From Fontisphaera persica (GTDB taxonomy: Bacteria > Verrucomicrobiota > Verrucomicrobiia > Limisphaerales > Fontisphaeraceae), in the NCBI RefSeq assembly GCF_024832785.1, contig NZ_CP116615.1:744001-808000 (forward strand): a stretch of 64,000 nt of DNA, given 5' to 3'. The position numbers and the translations under genes are program-made. Of this stretch, positions 44,681-54,990 are shown one piece after another; position 1 is the first letter of the stretch, and every line of letters starts with the position of its first letter. The notes beneath the pieces are model-generated. The model was given only the letters and a program-made list of their open reading frames with translations, had not been told where the DNA came from and searched no databases.

Positions 44681-45298
44681 TTATTTTTTGCCAAACAGGC
44701 GACTGAAAAAACCACCCTTTTTGCTTTCCTGCTCGCGGTCCTCGACGATTTTGACGTCGGGTGTCTTCAGCCCATCCGACTTGAACTTTGGTGGGGGAGG
44801 GGAGTCAGGATTGTCGGCCAGGCGAAGTTGCAAATTAGCCGGTGGAGCAGGCGGCGCTTGCGTGCGTAAATCTGGCCGCTTTTGGACCAGCTCCTCCGCC
44901 ACCGGTTCGGGCAGCAGTTCCAGCGGCGGTTGAGGGGCTGCGGCGAGTTGTTCTTTTACGGCTTCGACCAGTTTTTGCGGTGAGACCTCGCCTTTGGACA
45001 TTACCAGGGTGGCTCCGGCGTTGAGAATCTGCGCCTGCAATGCCTTTTGCACACCGGTAATTACAATGATGGGAAGAAACTCAAACTTCTTTTGGGCCCG
45101 AATCCGCCGAAGTATGGCCATGCCATCCATGTTGGGCAGCATAATATCGAGCAATACCAGGTCATATCCTTTGGTATGCAAGGCATGGAAGGCGTCAGAC
45201 CCATCCGCAATCACGTCCACCTGGTATCCGGCTTTATCCAGGGCCCGGGTGTAAATCGTGGCCACAATCGGGTCATCCTCCACCACCAGTATTTTCAT
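44681..45298 (-). CDS. Response regulator with basic/hydrophobic C-terminal tail
   Basis: 205 aa from the ATG at 45298. The N-terminal 120 residues are a receiver domain with EDD, the phospho-Asp in LLDIMLPNMDG, VITG and the Lys of VMSKGE. The following ~65 residues are Pro-rich and disordered, and the last 13 (KKGGFFSRLFGKK) form a basic amphipathic patch that could bind membrane. No DNA-binding or enzymatic output is visible. Two unrelated genes flank it and no kinase is nearby. Confidence 0.85.
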   Translation of the reverse strand: MKILVVEDDPIVATIYTRALDKAGYQVDVIADGSDAFHALHTKGYDLVLLDIMLPNMDGMAILRRIRAQKKFEFLPIIVITGVQKALQAQILNAGATLVMSKGEVSPQKLVEAVKEQLAAAPQPPLELLPEPVAEELVQKRPDLRTQAPPAPPANLQLRLADNPDSPPPPKFKSDGLKTPDVKIVEDREQESKKGGFFSRLFGKK

Positions 45299-45509
45299 GC
45301 AAATCTCCCCCCGGACGACAACCGCCCGCTCACCGTGACCGGCTTTTGCCAATGGTTAGCCACTAGAGAAATGTAACTTCATTGGCGGGGTAAAAGCAAG
45401 TCCCCGGCCACTTTGCCTTTCCCGCCATCTCTCTTGCACTCTAGGACAAGGTTTGCGGGGAAACCGCAATCGGCGGCCTTGCCCCCTGCATCTAATCCAT
45501 CCGTGACAG

Positions 45510-47510
45510 CTACTCGGCTGGCTTGAGCAAGAGATAATCCAGGCCAAACATATAGGCCTTTTCAGCCTTTTCATTGGCCCCTATGGCTGTGGCGCTGAAT
45601 TCGTTTTCGCCCTCCTTCAGCTCATGCACACCCAAATCCAGCTCCTTGGTGGGCCGTACTTCCGGGTTGTAAAAGTCAATGGGGTCCCCACATTTTTTGC
45701 CATTAATGGCAAGCTGGTGGATGCCATAATCGCGAGCGCTGAGGAAGTGTCCCATTACGCGGTATTTCCCTGCCTTGGGCACCTGGAAGCCGACCACCAG
45801 GCTGTCGCCCGGTTTGATGCCCGCATGCCACCACAGATGGACGCCTGCGCTGAGTCCATCCCAATCTTGCGGGCCCACCGTGCCATTCACACGGATGACC
45901 CGCATTTTTTCGCCCTCAATGGCGCCCGCCACCCGGGGCACGACGTACTCCGCCATGGGGCGGACGATGGCTTGAGCGGGCTGGATGGCAGGGAAGGTAT
46001 CCGTGGCGCCCGGCTTGGCGTACCAATAGGCGGTGACCGCCATGTTGACCACGCATTTGGCATGCCAGTGCCAAAGCTCCATATCAAACTTGAAGTCTTT
46101 GCTGAACGGAATCCGGTCCAGGATGTGAAAACGGTTGACACTGGTGCGGCCGTAATTACCGGGTCCGTCGCAACGGGATTGCGAGTGGTAGGCGTGGGTA
46201 AAGAGACCGGGGAAACACCACGCATAACCATAATAATCCTCCGTGCCCGTGCCAAAATGGCTGGGGAAAGTCTCACCGTCCACGTAGATTTTTTCGTCAC
46301 CTTCCCCCCACCAATCTTTCACCGGGTTATCTATGGCGAAGGAAACGCCGGCAAACACCCCCTGGCCCTTGGCCGTCAAGTAATTCCAGTCAATCATCGG
46401 CCGGGTGGGCACGTCAAATTGCGCCCGCCACTTGGCATGGAAATGCATCGAGGCATCGGTCCACTGGTATTTTTGCAGGGTCACTTCGCCCTGAATGGTG
46501 ACCGCCTGGTCCGTGGTGTTATGCAATTGGATGTAAGCGGCCGATTTGAAGGGCATGAACCAGTGGCAATACATCTCACCTTCCTTGGTCATCCCGAGCG
46601 GCAGGGATTCATAAGGGTTGATGCCCGGCGCGCTGCCGAATAAATCCCCCAGCGGCGCGGCCACGCAACGCTGGTCATCAAATTCAATGTTCACCAGCAC
46701 CCCGCGCAGCGCCTTATCCAGGTTTCCAGCTTTTACGCGGCAAACAATGCTGGCAATGGCGGCCGGGCCTTCAAAATACACCTCCCGCGACTCGCCGGGG
46801 TCCAGCCGGATTTCCGAAGCCTCCACCTGCCCGGCGCTGGCCGCCCCCGTGGAACGCGGAGCCGCCAGTTGCGCGGCAAGCTTCTCAATGCGCCCTGCAA
46901 GGTTTTTCAAGGTATCCGGCGCAAACGACTGGACCGCCGTGCCCGCCGGGTAGGTGCGGTAATTGACGTGGTAATAAAAACCGCCCTTGTCGCTGGTGAC
47001 CTTGCAGCTTTTGGCGTAAGGAATCGGAAAATAGAGATTCCACCCGCGGCTGCGCTCGCCGGCGATGGGCTTGGGAAATCCCGGATATTTGCCGCCCAGC
47101 ACCTCGGTCATTGGCGCTTCAATCACCGGCGTCTCGTTGCCATCAATATAGACCCGCAGCACCCCGGCGGGGTTGGCAGACCAGATGCGGACAATCGCTC
47201 CCGGCCCCTCGGCGTCCATCATGACATATTCCTTGCGGCCGGCGCGGTCCTCCACGCGCAAATAGTGGCCGGCATCGGCGTTGGCAAACCACGATTTCTC
47301 CTCCTTGGCGGACTTGGACGCCCGGTCGTAGCTGGAGAACTGCTTGCAGGTATAAGGCGGGTTGGGAAACTCGGCCATTCTCCGCAAATCCACCATTTCT
47401 TCAATCAGGGAGGCGGTGGTGATGGTTTGAGCCGTCAGGACTGGCGCAAGCAGCAAAGCCACAGCGCCAGCGGCCAGATAAAGGCATGTGAAGGGGCGTT
47501 TCATGGCCAT
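45510..47510 (-). CDS. Secreted DUF2961 protein (glycoside hydrolase family 172)
   Basis: 666 aa with a signal peptide (hydrophobic LYLAAGAVALLLAPVLTAQ). The DUF2961 core is visible: PPYTCKQFSSYDRASKS near the start, GPGAIVRIWSANPAGVLRVY, FPIPYAKSCKVTSDKGG and FGTGTEDYYGYAWCFPGLF. The N-terminal barrel is followed by a C-terminal beta-sandwich (about 515-660) with QVPKAGKYRVMGHFLSARD. GH172 enzymes act on fructofuranose and arabinofuranose linkages; the specific substrate is not known here. A short GGGGC/GCCCC hairpin near 47550 lies between it and the M36 gene. Confidence 0.88.
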   Translation of the reverse strand: MAMKRPFTCLYLAAGAVALLLAPVLTAQTITTASLIEEMVDLRRMAEFPNPPYTCKQFSSYDRASKSAKEEKSWFANADAGHYLRVEDRAGRKEYVMMDAEGPGAIVRIWSANPAGVLRVYIDGNETPVIEAPMTEVLGGKYPGFPKPIAGERSRGWNLYFPIPYAKSCKVTSDKGGFYYHVNYRTYPAGTAVQSFAPDTLKNLAGRIEKLAAQLAAPRSTGAASAGQVEASEIRLDPGESREVYFEGPAAIASIVCRVKAGNLDKALRGVLVNIEFDDQRCVAAPLGDLFGSAPGINPYESLPLGMTKEGEMYCHWFMPFKSAAYIQLHNTTDQAVTIQGEVTLQKYQWTDASMHFHAKWRAQFDVPTRPMIDWNYLTAKGQGVFAGVSFAIDNPVKDWWGEGDEKIYVDGETFPSHFGTGTEDYYGYAWCFPGLFTHAYHSQSRCDGPGNYGRTSVNRFHILDRIPFSKDFKFDMELWHWHAKCVVNMAVTAYWYAKPGATDTFPAIQPAQAIVRPMAEYVVPRVAGAIEGEKMRVIRVNGTVGPQDWDGLSAGVHLWWHAGIKPGDSLVVGFQVPKAGKYRVMGHFLSARDYGIHQLAINGKKCGDPIDFYNPEVRPTKELDLGVHELKEGENEFSATAIGANEKAEKAYMFGLDYLLLKPAE

Positions 47511-47621
47511 AAAATCTACGCCCCATACCGGTAGGTCAAGTAAGAACGCGAGGGGCGCCTCAGCCCCGTGCTTCTCCCATGCGCCGGTCAGCCTCGGCCA
47601 TCCCGCCCAGGATGGCGCCCG

Positions 47622-50600
47622 TCATGGGCTGCGGAGGCGGAAGAAACGCTGCGAGCCGTCCAGCGGCAGAAGAACGTGCCATAATCCATTGGAGCTGAAG
47701 GCTGCTTGAGGCAACGGCTGCCAATCGGGGGGATTCATCCCCGTGGTAAACTCCAATTGATAAGGCTGGTCAGAAACCGGCCAGGCCAGATAAAGGCCGC
47801 CGCCGGTGGCGGCAGGCGGAAGGAGTGCCGGGCCGCCAAAGCTCACCCAGACGGGCGTGGCGGTGGTGGCAGTGCCGGAATTATCGGTCGCAACCGCGGT
47901 AATCTGGCAGGCGCCGGGGGGTGGATTGCTCCACGTCAGACCATAGGGATAAACCGTGGCCTCACCTACTTTCACCTGGTTGGCGAAATACTCTACGCGG
48001 ACAATTTGCCCATAGCGATCAAACGCCTGTACCGCCAACGGAACCGGCTGCCCGGCAGGCAAGACGGCTCCCGGCGCGGGAGTGGTGAGGTTCACCACCG
48101 GCCGATAATTCCCCGTGGCTTCAAGGGCCAGGTCAAAAGCCAGGTCCGGACCATTATTCGTGTGTTGATGCAATTCCACCGCCAGCAGCACGGGCCCTTG
48201 GGGCAAAACCCACGGATGCAAACTGTAGGTCACAAAATTGGTTTGATTGGGACCGGTGACCTCGGACGAAGCGCGGTCATTGTAGGTAATCTCGCTCAGC
48301 GGCGGCATGTTGATGCGGATGGGCAGCTCGTTAAACCATATCACCACCCCATCGTCCGCCACCAGGCGAAGGGTGAGCGAAGCCAGGTCCGCTTGATTGG
48401 TGAATTTAGCCCGGAAATAGGTGGTGACGTATTTGTTTTCCGGGTCAGGTCCGAAATCCAGCACGGTGGTCTCTCCGCCCAGTCCATAACCGAAGCGACC
48501 GCGGCCGATTTTCCAGGCGGAATCACTAAAATCCCATTGCCGCCATGCGGCCCCCTGGTTGGAGCCGTCATCCAGGTACCGCCAGGACGCCCCGGCGGGG
48601 ATGAAGGCAATGGGTTGATCGCCCGCGGCCCTGGCCACCAGGTACAATGGAGCGGAAACCGTTTCCTGCCCGTTGCCGTCCAGCAAAATGGCGCGCAATT
48701 GACGCAGACCACCGCTGCCCAGCAGGTAATTGAAACGATACGGGGGAGTGAAAACGTCACCCAGTTTGGTGTCGTAATCGTAAAAACTCACCTTCACCAC
48801 GCCGGCCGGAGCCGTGGCGGAAACACTCAACAGCACATTGGACGGGGTGGTGACAGTCGTGTAATTGGCCGGCAGATTGAAGCTGATTTGCGGCGCTGGC
48901 GTCCCGCTGGCGGTGGTAAAACGGTACATGGCGCTGGGACTCCGCTCCTCGCCGCGCACGGCCACCACACGCCAATAATAGGTGGTCGAGGGTTGCAGTG
49001 TGGATTCCACCAGAAACGATTTGCCGTTGGTAGTGCCCAGCAGGTGGCTTGGGGTTAAATTCGTGGTAGTTCCCAGATATACCTCAAACGTGACTGGGTC
49101 CGGAGGGAGCAGCGTCAAGCTCACCTCATCCACTGAGACATTCAGGCAGCCCAGGCTGTCTTCCACCACAAAAGCCAGTTGCACTCTTTGGCCCTGCCAC
49201 GCATTGAGCATGGCCTGCCGTTGCTCGGGGGGTTGCAGCAGCGGGTCACCCGGCTGAGTGCGAAACAGCGTGGCCAGCACATTCGAGCCGGTAGCATCGC
49301 GCAATTCCACCCGGTATTGGTGCCGGTCATTAAATCCTTCGGCGTAATTGCGAATGAACTGCCGCCAAGTCAGGCTTAACACCCCGGGCACCGCCGGCAG
49401 TTGGACAAACCGGCTTAATTCACGACGCCCGGCGCTCAAGGGATGCGAGAGCGCCTCGAACCGGCCGCTGAGGGGCGGGAAAGGCCCGGCGCCCTGAGCC
49501 GTGAGTAGCGAGCCATTATTGATAATAAAAGCGCTGCCATCCGGACTCACCACATTGGACCAGCCCCGGAAATCGCCCGTTTCAAAACCTCCATTTTCCA
49601 GTAATTCTCCGTAGTCCGACGCCCATTCCAGCATCACGGGGAGCCTGACCTGCGTGGCCTGGTGGGCGGGAGAAATGAGCGCCGGCGCCGCCAGCGTCTC
49701 GTTGTCATCCACCACGATGATCGCCGTGGCATTGGAAAAGCCCGGAGCGCTGGCCGTAATCATCACGGCGTTGCTTGCGTTGCGGAGGTTGTCATCCAGA
49801 ATGTGGATGTTGAAAAACGCCTGGCTTTGCCCCGCGGCCAGGGTCAGGGTGGGCGGCACCAGCACCCGCGTCGGTTGGGAGCTTTCCAGCAAAACGATTA
49901 AATCGAAGGTCAGCGGGCCAGCCAAAAAGACCCGGCCGGCATTGCTCAGCACCCCGAAGGTTTCGCCCACCTGGGCGGGTATCTGCAGCATGAGATGGCG
50001 GTTTTCGTTGTCCAAAATCATGGCATTGGCGCTGGTGGCGGGCCAGCCTTCCACCTGCGCTTCCACGGCCACGGCGCTCAGCCCCTCAATGCTCTGATTA
50101 TCCAAAACCTGCAGCGCCACCGGGACCTGCGACTGGCCGCTGCCGACAATCACAAACCCCGGCGCGGGAATTTGCACCAGGTTGGTGTTGCGCGAGTATA
50201 ATCGCACCAGCAACGCTTCATGCGGCGGCGGCGAAACGCGGAGAACGCCTGCCGTGGAGACTAGTCCGGCGCCTTCCATCAGCATGGCGGGGAAAGACAG
50301 CTCCAGTTGGGCCGTCTCGTTATCGTACACCGTGACCAGCGTCTGTGCCGGGCTATAGTCGGGCGCCTGGGCAAGGAGGCGCGTGCGGCGCGGACCGTCA
50401 ATGAGCGCATCATCCGGATACACCACCATAAACCATTGGCTGGTTTGGCCGGCGGCCAGGGTGACCGAGGAAGGCACAATCACCTCGGCGGGATTTTCGG
50501 AAATCAACGCCACTTCCACCTCATTCGTCCCGGGCATGGGCAGCGAAACTCGGCCTGCCTGGGTAACCGTCCCCTGGCCTTCGGTGCTGTTTTGCACCCA

Positions 50601-53600
50601 GAGTTGCAACTGGCGCCCGCACCTGGGCGAGCTGGAAAAATCTGTCTCCACCAGCCCCGCCGGCACGCCGCGGCCGGGGGCCAGCCCCACGCGCCCGTTG
50701 CGCGCCTCCATCCGCAGCCAGGTGATGCGGATGACGCCATCAAAAAACAGTTCAATCTGGAAGGAATTGGAGTTTTGGATGCCATACTCGGGCACATCCT
50801 GCCAGGTCACCGCCACGCGGTCCGCCAATTGCCGCCAGCTCACCCGGGCATCCAGCACCCCGGTGAAAAGATTGGATTGCCCCGGATGAAAATCAGCATA
50901 CAGCGCGGCCACCCGCGGCTGCTCGTAGAAAATGGACAGTTCCGGTTGAAAATACTGGGTGTTGCCCATGCGCGTGGTCAGATGACCGTTGCTGCTGATG
51001 TAAAAAATGTTGGTGCGCTGGCCGAAGAGCGAGACCGTGCCCCCATTGGTGATGGTGAGGGGCAAATACCAGTCGTCTCCCAGGATGATCCTCTGTCCCC
51101 CGCTGGGATCAGTGGGGAATTGCGTGGCAGGCTGCCGGCACACCTGATACCCCGCCGCAGAATTGTCCGGCGTGAAGGTCAGCGTGGTGTGTTCCAAATC
51201 AAAATCCGCATGGTCAAAAAACTCGACCAGAAAGGAAGCCTCCTCACGAATGACCAGGCGGATATTCCGGACCTGGTTGGAGCCGGTGAGGGTATTCACC
51301 AGGAAAACCTGTTGCGTGTAAGTGCCGGCCGGCAGTTCAGTGACAATCCCGGCCAGGCTCACCACCAGGGAAACGGAAGACTGGGGTTGCAGCACACCGT
51401 TGGTGGCCGACAGCTTGAGCAAAGATGTCGCCGAGGCCTGCCAAGTCAGCGGTTGCCGTCCGGCGTTCATTAAATCGAACGTCAGACTAGCCGGCGAGAA
51501 TGGCCCGCCCACCATGCCGTTGATGGTTTGCTCGCCACTGGGGGAAATGTCAAAGTCTTCCGGCAAACTAAAGTCCTCGACAATGCCGACGGTCGTGTAA
51601 CTGGGGGGGGAGCTGGCCATCGCGCCCATGCCGCGGCGGGCAAAAGCCGCCCAGATTTCCGCGCGGTTGGCGCCCTGGTGGCTGATGCGGTCCGCCAGGA
51701 GTATGGCGTCGCGGGCATTCAAAAAATTGGGATTGGCAGGGCAGTTGCGCATCCCGTCCACCACCAATTGCATGGCCAGCCAGTTGCCGGTTTCGTAGCC
51801 GTGGCGGGCGATGAGATTGGCGCGCATGTCCCAAAGTGCGGAGCACCAGACTTCGCCCTGATTATGGACTTGCGAGGCGCTGGTCCCAATCGCGGGATTA
51901 CGCGGCACCCCGATATGCAGGCTCGCCTGGGTGGGGTCAATGTCCTTGAAGGTCAGCGGATTGACCGCCAGGTTGGTGCTGTATGGGTAGCGCCGGAGGC
52001 CGTAGTAATAATTTTCCGCCAGCAGGCCGCCAAACATGCGCGCCACATACGCGCTAAAGGGAAAATTGCTGGACAAGTTTTGCTGCGGATGGCTCAACAA
52101 CGCCATGGCCATGAAATCCGACCAGCCTTCGGCCATGCCCGCGGTTTGGGACTCCACAATGCCATAACCGGCGCCCACCAGCCGCTCGCTTAAACCGTGT
52201 GAGTATTCGTGCAGAATGACTTCAGCATCCAACGCCCCATCGCGGTCTGGATGCGGGGCGTTGAACAGATACATTTGCATCCGCGGGGCCATCCCGTCAT
52301 ACGGCGGCGTGGAGAAATTGGCATTGTTGAAACCTTCGCCGTCCTGAACATCCGCCAGGACGGCGTCGCCCCCCAGCCCGCCCCGGTTGAAATTGGTTTG
52401 CTGGAAATTGCCGGCGCTCTCCGTGAACCCCAACTCATGAAAACGATCATGAGCAAAATTGCACCAGTAAAAGACATTCACCACGGCAGCCGCAGAGGAA
52501 TTGGTGGGACTGCTCGCCAAATCCAGCGGGAAATCAAACAGCCGGTTGTTGGCGGTCGGCCGGGGAAGGTCCGGCTCGTTGTTGCCGTCCCAATCAGTAT
52601 GGGCAAGGACGTTGTTGCCTCGCGTCTCCGTATCGCCCGGATTCAGCCATCCCAGCGGGCTGGCATTGGTATTGAGCGCAGTCAAGGTCACCAACTGGCG
52701 CGGCACGATGTCCGGCTCCAGAGTCGAGGGAGAAGACCATCCCGGCGACATCGGCCGTGGACTGCGTTCCGTAAAAACACGGTACGCGGCCGGCTCTGCC
52801 TGGTATTTGGTCAGGCAATGGCGAATCCAGACCGTGCCATTTTCGGCATCCACCACCGCGCGGAAAAGGAAACCTGAGGAGCGCCCATAAAACACCACTT
52901 CCCACGCCAGCCGCAACTCTTGGGCATTCATCGGCAACCAGACCAGCCGCGCAACAACCTCGCCCAAGGTGACTGGGGAATGAAGTCGCTGACGGCGGTC
53001 GGGGCGGGGGGGAATTTCCAACTGACTGGTCACCGTCAGGTCCTCGGGAGGGGTTTCTCCCGCATCTAGCGCGGCCAGCCGCAAGGCTTGGGCAGCAGAG
53101 AGGGCAGGGGTGCCTTGCAGGGCCCGCTGGCGCGCCCCTGCCGGCGCCTTTTTGGCCAGTTGAGGCAACAACGCGCTGGACAGGGCAGCCAGCTCATTTC
53201 TCCGCGTTATTTGCCCCACCAAATGAGCACCAAAGACATCCAATCCGTCCAGTTGTTGCTGCCAAACCACCGTGCGCTGGCCGTTGTGGGGCGTGACGTA
53301 ATCACGCTCAACGCGAGCGGAATCCAGCACTTCCGCGCCATGCTTGAACCAGGCGGCATGGCGGTTGAGGTAGGCCTTAACCGGGGCGTGAGGATCGGCA
53401 GGTGGGCGAAGCGCGGCACGCGTCAGCCCGGAGGCGGCGGGTGGGGCGTCAGCGCCCTCCGGGCCGGTCAGAAATCCTTGCTCCGCGACGATAAAGCGCG
53501 GTGTTTGCAGCAAACCATCATAAGTCACCCGCACATTCGGAGGTGCTCCCTCCTCTCTGGTTGGTGGCAGGTCTTGACGGGCCAGCCCCCGCACCGCGTC

Positions 53601-53720
53601 CAGTCTGCGGTCCACATTCGGGGGTGGCTCTTTCTGAGGCGGATAAAAGGCAAAAAGCGGAAGGCCAGGCCACAGGCTCAATGCCATCCCGCAGCAAACC
53701 AGCAGAAAATGTCCACGCAT
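47622..53720 (-). CDS. Giant secreted M36 (fungalysin-type) metallopeptidase
   Basis: 2032 aa from the ATG at 53720, which opens on a signal peptide; 27 extra codons upstream lack one. After a propeptide (about 30-330) comes the M36 peptidase with zinc motif HEYSH at about 504-508 and downstream EGWSD. A long tail follows: three tandem Calx-beta-like repeats each ending in D(D)NE, an N-terminal-like immunoglobulin and a fibronectin-type region, and two Ig-like repeats (VSFYDYDTKLGD and VEYFANQVKVGE). The C-terminus 'PDWQPLPQ ... QRFFRLRSP' matches the sorting/anchor-like module common in subdivision 3 Verrucomicrobiota. It is probably a secreted protein-degrading enzyme. Confidence 0.87.
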   Translation of the reverse strand: MRGHFLLVCCGMALSLWPGLPLFAFYPPQKEPPPNVDRRLDAVRGLARQDLPPTREEGAPPNVRVTYDGLLQTPRFIVAEQGFLTGPEGADAPPAASGLTRAALRPPADPHAPVKAYLNRHAAWFKHGAEVLDSARVERDYVTPHNGQRTVVWQQQLDGLDVFGAHLVGQITRRNELAALSSALLPQLAKKAPAGARQRALQGTPALSAAQALRLAALDAGETPPEDLTVTSQLEIPPRPDRRQRLHSPVTLGEVVARLVWLPMNAQELRLAWEVVFYGRSSGFLFRAVVDAENGTVWIRHCLTKYQAEPAAYRVFTERSPRPMSPGWSSPSTLEPDIVPRQLVTLTALNTNASPLGWLNPGDTETRGNNVLAHTDWDGNNEPDLPRPTANNRLFDFPLDLASSPTNSSAAAVVNVFYWCNFAHDRFHELGFTESAGNFQQTNFNRGGLGGDAVLADVQDGEGFNNANFSTPPYDGMAPRMQMYLFNAPHPDRDGALDAEVILHEYSHGLSERLVGAGYGIVESQTAGMAEGWSDFMAMALLSHPQQNLSSNFPFSAYVARMFGGLLAENYYYGLRRYPYSTNLAVNPLTFKDIDPTQASLHIGVPRNPAIGTSASQVHNQGEVWCSALWDMRANLIARHGYETGNWLAMQLVVDGMRNCPANPNFLNARDAILLADRISHQGANRAEIWAAFARRGMGAMASSPPSYTTVGIVEDFSLPEDFDISPSGEQTINGMVGGPFSPASLTFDLMNAGRQPLTWQASATSLLKLSATNGVLQPQSSVSLVVSLAGIVTELPAGTYTQQVFLVNTLTGSNQVRNIRLVIREEASFLVEFFDHADFDLEHTTLTFTPDNSAAGYQVCRQPATQFPTDPSGGQRIILGDDWYLPLTITNGGTVSLFGQRTNIFYISSNGHLTTRMGNTQYFQPELSIFYEQPRVAALYADFHPGQSNLFTGVLDARVSWRQLADRVAVTWQDVPEYGIQNSNSFQIELFFDGVIRITWLRMEARNGRVGLAPGRGVPAGLVETDFSSSPRCGRQLQLWVQNSTEGQGTVTQAGRVSLPMPGTNEVEVALISENPAEVIVPSSVTLAAGQTSQWFMVVYPDDALIDGPRRTRLLAQAPDYSPAQTLVTVYDNETAQLELSFPAMLMEGAGLVSTAGVLRVSPPPHEALLVRLYSRNTNLVQIPAPGFVIVGSGQSQVPVALQVLDNQSIEGLSAVAVEAQVEGWPATSANAMILDNENRHLMLQIPAQVGETFGVLSNAGRVFLAGPLTFDLIVLLESSQPTRVLVPPTLTLAAGQSQAFFNIHILDDNLRNASNAVMITASAPGFSNATAIIVVDDNETLAAPALISPAHQATQVRLPVMLEWASDYGELLENGGFETGDFRGWSNVVSPDGSAFIINNGSLLTAQGAGPFPPLSGRFEALSHPLSAGRRELSRFVQLPAVPGVLSLTWRQFIRNYAEGFNDRHQYRVELRDATGSNVLATLFRTQPGDPLLQPPEQRQAMLNAWQGQRVQLAFVVEDSLGCLNVSVDEVSLTLLPPDPVTFEVYLGTTTNLTPSHLLGTTNGKSFLVESTLQPSTTYYWRVVAVRGEERSPSAMYRFTTASGTPAPQISFNLPANYTTVTTPSNVLLSVSATAPAGVVKVSFYDYDTKLGDVFTPPYRFNYLLGSGGLRQLRAILLDGNGQETVSAPLYLVARAAGDQPIAFIPAGASWRYLDDGSNQGAAWRQWDFSDSAWKIGRGRFGYGLGGETTVLDFGPDPENKYVTTYFRAKFTNQADLASLTLRLVADDGVVIWFNELPIRINMPPLSEITYNDRASSEVTGPNQTNFVTYSLHPWVLPQGPVLLAVELHQHTNNGPDLAFDLALEATGNYRPVVNLTTPAPGAVLPAGQPVPLAVQAFDRYGQIVRVEYFANQVKVGEATVYPYGLTWSNPPPGACQITAVATDNSGTATTATPVWVSFGGPALLPPAATGGGLYLAWPVSDQPYQLEFTTGMNPPDWQPLPQAAFSSNGLWHVLLPLDGSQRFFRLRSP

Positions 53721-53801
53721 TTGTGCGTTAAAGCCTACACGCGATTGCGCGTGAACGCAAACGATTGACAGGCAGGCCGCGCCCTGCGGCAGGAAAGGCA
53801 C

Positions 53802-54728
53802 TTAGCGGTCTCGTTTCAACAAATATTCCGCCAGGGCTTCCAAGGCCTCGGCTTTGCCTTGGAAAGGTTTGAGGGCCGCAAAGGCGCGTTGAGTCAGCCG
53901 TTGGGCTATCTGGCGCGATTTTTCCAGACCGACAATGGAAGGGTAGGTGGCCTTTTGGGCGGTGATGTCCTTGCCCGCGGTTTTTCCAAGTTTTTCGCTG
54001 CTTTGCGTGACGTCCAGGATGTCGTCAATCACCTGAAAAGCAAGCCCCACATGATAGCCAAAATCCGTCAGCGCCGCGAGCTGGGCGGGCGTGCAGTTGG
54101 CGCTCATGCCGCCCAGCCGCACCGAACAACAAAGAAGAGCCGAAGTTTTGCGCTCATGGATGTACCGCAGTTGCGCGGGGGCAATACGCTTGCCTTCAGC
54201 CTCCAGGTCCGCCGCCTGCCCTGCCACGAGTTGCAGAGACCCTGCCGCCTTGGCCAGTTCATAAGTAATGTCCTTATGGCTGTAACGGGGCCAGCCTCGG
54301 GCATGAGTGGCAATCTCAAATGCCTGTGCCAGCAGCGCGTCCCCCGCCAGAATCGCCATCGCCTCCCCAAAAACCTTGTGATTGGTGGGCTTGCCCCGGC
54401 GGAAATCATCGTTGTCCATGGCGGGGAGGTCATCATGAATAAGGGAGTAAGTATGAATGCACTCCACCGCGCAGGCCAGCGGCACGGCCTCTTCCATCTG
54501 GCCGCCACAGGCCTGGGCCGCGGCAAAGCACAGCGCGGGCCGCATCCGTTTGCCGCCGGCAAAAAGTGAATACCGCATGGACTGGTGCAGCACGGCCGGT
54601 TTGCACGAGGCCTTGGGCAGAAAGCGGTCCAGTCCCCGGTTGACCAGCGTCGTACAAGAATCAAGAAAAGCCCCGAGGTCAAACGAGCTGGGAGCGCTAA
54701 CAGGTTTGGCTTGGTTGCGCGATGCCAT
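53802..54728 (-). CDS. Polyprenyl synthetase (farnesyl/geranylgeranyl diphosphate synthase)
   Basis: 308 aa from the ATG at 54728. The two Asp-rich motifs are HDDLPAMDNDDFRRG and DDILDVTQ, and GGKRMRPALCF is also intact. The length, a single G-rich middle and DDxxxxD in the first motif fit IspA-type farnesyl diphosphate synthase, which condenses IPP with DMAPP and GPP; a longer product cannot be ruled out. It is followed by the M36 gene's start at 81 bp and is 260 bp after mobA. The gap 54729-54990 holds no recognisable gene. Confidence 0.9.
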   Translation of the reverse strand: MASRNQAKPVSAPSSFDLGAFLDSCTTLVNRGLDRFLPKASCKPAVLHQSMRYSLFAGGKRMRPALCFAAAQACGGQMEEAVPLACAVECIHTYSLIHDDLPAMDNDDFRRGKPTNHKVFGEAMAILAGDALLAQAFEIATHARGWPRYSHKDITYELAKAAGSLQLVAGQAADLEAEGKRIAPAQLRYIHERKTSALLCCSVRLGGMSANCTPAQLAALTDFGYHVGLAFQVIDDILDVTQSSEKLGKTAGKDITAQKATYPSIVGLEKSRQIAQRLTQRAFAALKPFQGKAEALEALAEYLLKRDR

Positions 54729-54990
54729 GAAAAACCAATAGGATAAAATCACCCTCTCAGGCAAGCGGGGAATGGGGATTTTCCTGCCCGCTGCCCGGCC
54801 CATCCCACCGAGCCAGGCGGCCCCCAATGTCGCATGAATCCGCCTTCAAGACCTGCTCTCCGTGCAAGAGAATTTCAACAAGAATGCCCCTTGGTGTCCC
54901 GAAGTATCTTGTCGGAGTGCGCCTCGCGCCGTTTCCCTGAATTTTTTTCATTAGCGCCTGAGTTAAGCCCGGGGGCATCCCGCTGTAACC

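Noticed and set aside
45453-45469. TTGCGG-GGAAA-CCGCAA hairpin between the response regulator and GH172 genes
   Set aside because: Only 6 bp of stem and no T run; too weak to call a terminator.
47706-49058. 450-codon open frame on the plus strand opposite the M36 gene
   Set aside because: Low-complexity Gly/Arg/His composition and no start context; explained by codon bias of the real gene on the other strand.
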